Of a DNA stretch of 7,283 nucleotides, positions 6,725 through 7,283 are shown piece by piece. The position numbers and the translations under genes are program-made. The notes under the pieces are model-generated. The model was not told the DNA's origin. It was given only the letters and a program-made list of their open reading frames with translations, and searched no databases. Source of the stretch: Thermoleophilia bacterium (GTDB taxonomy: Bacteria > Actinomycetota > Thermoleophilia > Gaiellales > SKUG01); contig SKUG01000157.1 of NCBI GenBank assembly GCA_007122215.1, positions 1-7,283 of the forward strand, given 5' to 3'. Each line of letters starts with the position of its first letter. The first letter of the stretch is position 1.

Positions 6725-7283
6725 ATGACGACGGTATCGAGCCCCGGGCCGGCAGCGGGACCACCGCCTGCAGCCGCGGCTGCCCCGCCCGCAACGATGG
6801 GCGCCGGAGCAGCTCCCGTCGATCCCACACCACCGGCAGCTCCGGCGCTGGCACCGGACGCGGGTGTGGCCCAGGCGCTCAAGGGCGTCGACACCCTCCG
6901 CGTGGCGAACTTCAACGTCGAGAACCTCTTCGACACCGTCTCGAACCCCGACAAGCGCGACCCGGTCCTCACCCCCGAGGAGTACCAGTTCAAGCTCACC
7001 AAGCTGGCGCTCGCCCTGCGCGACTACGCCGACGGGGCACACCTGGTGGCGCTGCAGGAGGTCGAGAACGACACCGTCCTGCGCGACCTCGTGGCCCAGC
7101 CCGAGATCCGCGACCTCGGCTACGACTTCCGGATCATCGAGGGCAACGACATCCGCGGCATCAACGTCGCGATGCTCTACCGCAGCGAGTACGTGAAGGT
7201 CGACGGGGTCACCGCCCTCGACTCCCAGGCACCGGAGGGTGCGTGGTGGGCCCGTCGCGAGGGCAAGCTCCACGATCGCCCGC
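6725..7283 (+). CDS. Endonuclease/exonuclease/phosphatase (EEP) superfamily protein, 3' end outside the window
   Basis: The first 186 residues of an EEP-fold protein, a Mg2+-dependent phosphodiesterase superfamily that includes exonuclease III and DNase I. The ATG at 6725 has a good ribosome site (AGGAG, 6715-6719, five bases away), and the frame stays open to the window edge. Residues 1-48 are Pro/Ala-rich and look disordered. The core starts at 57 with TLRVANFNVENLFD, the first EEP strand (N62 or N64 is the expected metal-site Asn). LVALQEVEN (107-115) supplies the catalytic metal-binding Glu (E112), and GINVAMLYR (145-153) matches the superfamily's G-x-A-x-L-Y-R strand. The remaining catalytic Asp and His residues should lie past the edge. 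The style is that of bacterial secreted or DNase-like EEP proteins, but no clear signal peptide is visible; a start at M25 would not add one. Superfamily is firm; the substrate (DNA, RNA, lipid or phosphoester) is open. Confidence 0.88.
   Translation, partial: MTTVSSPGPAAGPPPAAAAAPPATMGAGAAPVDPTPPAAPALAPDAGVAQALKGVDTLRVANFNVENLFDTVSNPDKRDPVLTPEEYQFKLTKLALALRDYADGAHLVALQEVENDTVLRDLVAQPEIRDLGYDFRIIEGNDIRGINVAMLYRSEYVKVDGVTALDSQAPEGAWWARREGKLHDRP

Overview
The window is strongly G+C-rich (about 70 % by eye). Codons end mostly in G or C, GTG starts are used, and neighbouring genes overlap by 1-4 bases. Together with an AbiEi/DUF559 endonuclease-like gene and the style of the ABC-2 exporter, this suggests a high-G+C actinobacterium. 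Thermoleophilia/Solirubrobacterales is my guess from protein style, not something the sequence proves. I see no tRNA, rRNA, CRISPR array, transposase or phage structural gene.

Layout. (1) 2-1671, plus strand: the 3' part of a zinc-dependent N-acetylmuramoyl-L-alanine amidase, cut by the window edge, followed by a translationally coupled cytoplasmic protein of unknown function (345 aa). (2) 1771-3461, plus strand: a two-gene ABC-2 exporter, ATPase then permease, overlapping by one base. (3) 3460-4715: one minus-strand gene encoding an AbiEi-type winged-helix domain fused to a DUF559 (PD-(D/E)XK-like) domain. It is bracketed by copies of an 18-bp repeat. (4) 4712-6385, minus strand: a complete ettA, the ABC-F translation factor. 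(5) 6386-6724: a divergent regulatory region. (6) 6725 to the right edge, plus strand: the 5' part of an endonuclease/exonuclease/phosphatase-superfamily gene.

The main non-coding signal is the 18-mer AACCAACTTTCCCCCACC. It starts inside the TAA stop of the permease gene (3460-3477). It recurs as the two halves of a 21-bp-arm palindrome (4673-4715), whose outer edge contains the TGA stop of the convergent ettA gene. One reading is a bidirectional terminator that once separated two convergent genes, into which the DUF559 gene (about 1.2 kb) was later inserted with duplication of half the palindrome. The other reading is a genome-wide repeat attached to gene 3' ends. A genome-wide count of the 18-mer would separate these.

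The amidase (wall hydrolysis), exporter, EttA (energy-dependent control of translation) and nuclease genes do not form one obvious pathway. Apart from the repeat-flanked DUF559 gene, the region looks like ordinary chromosome.
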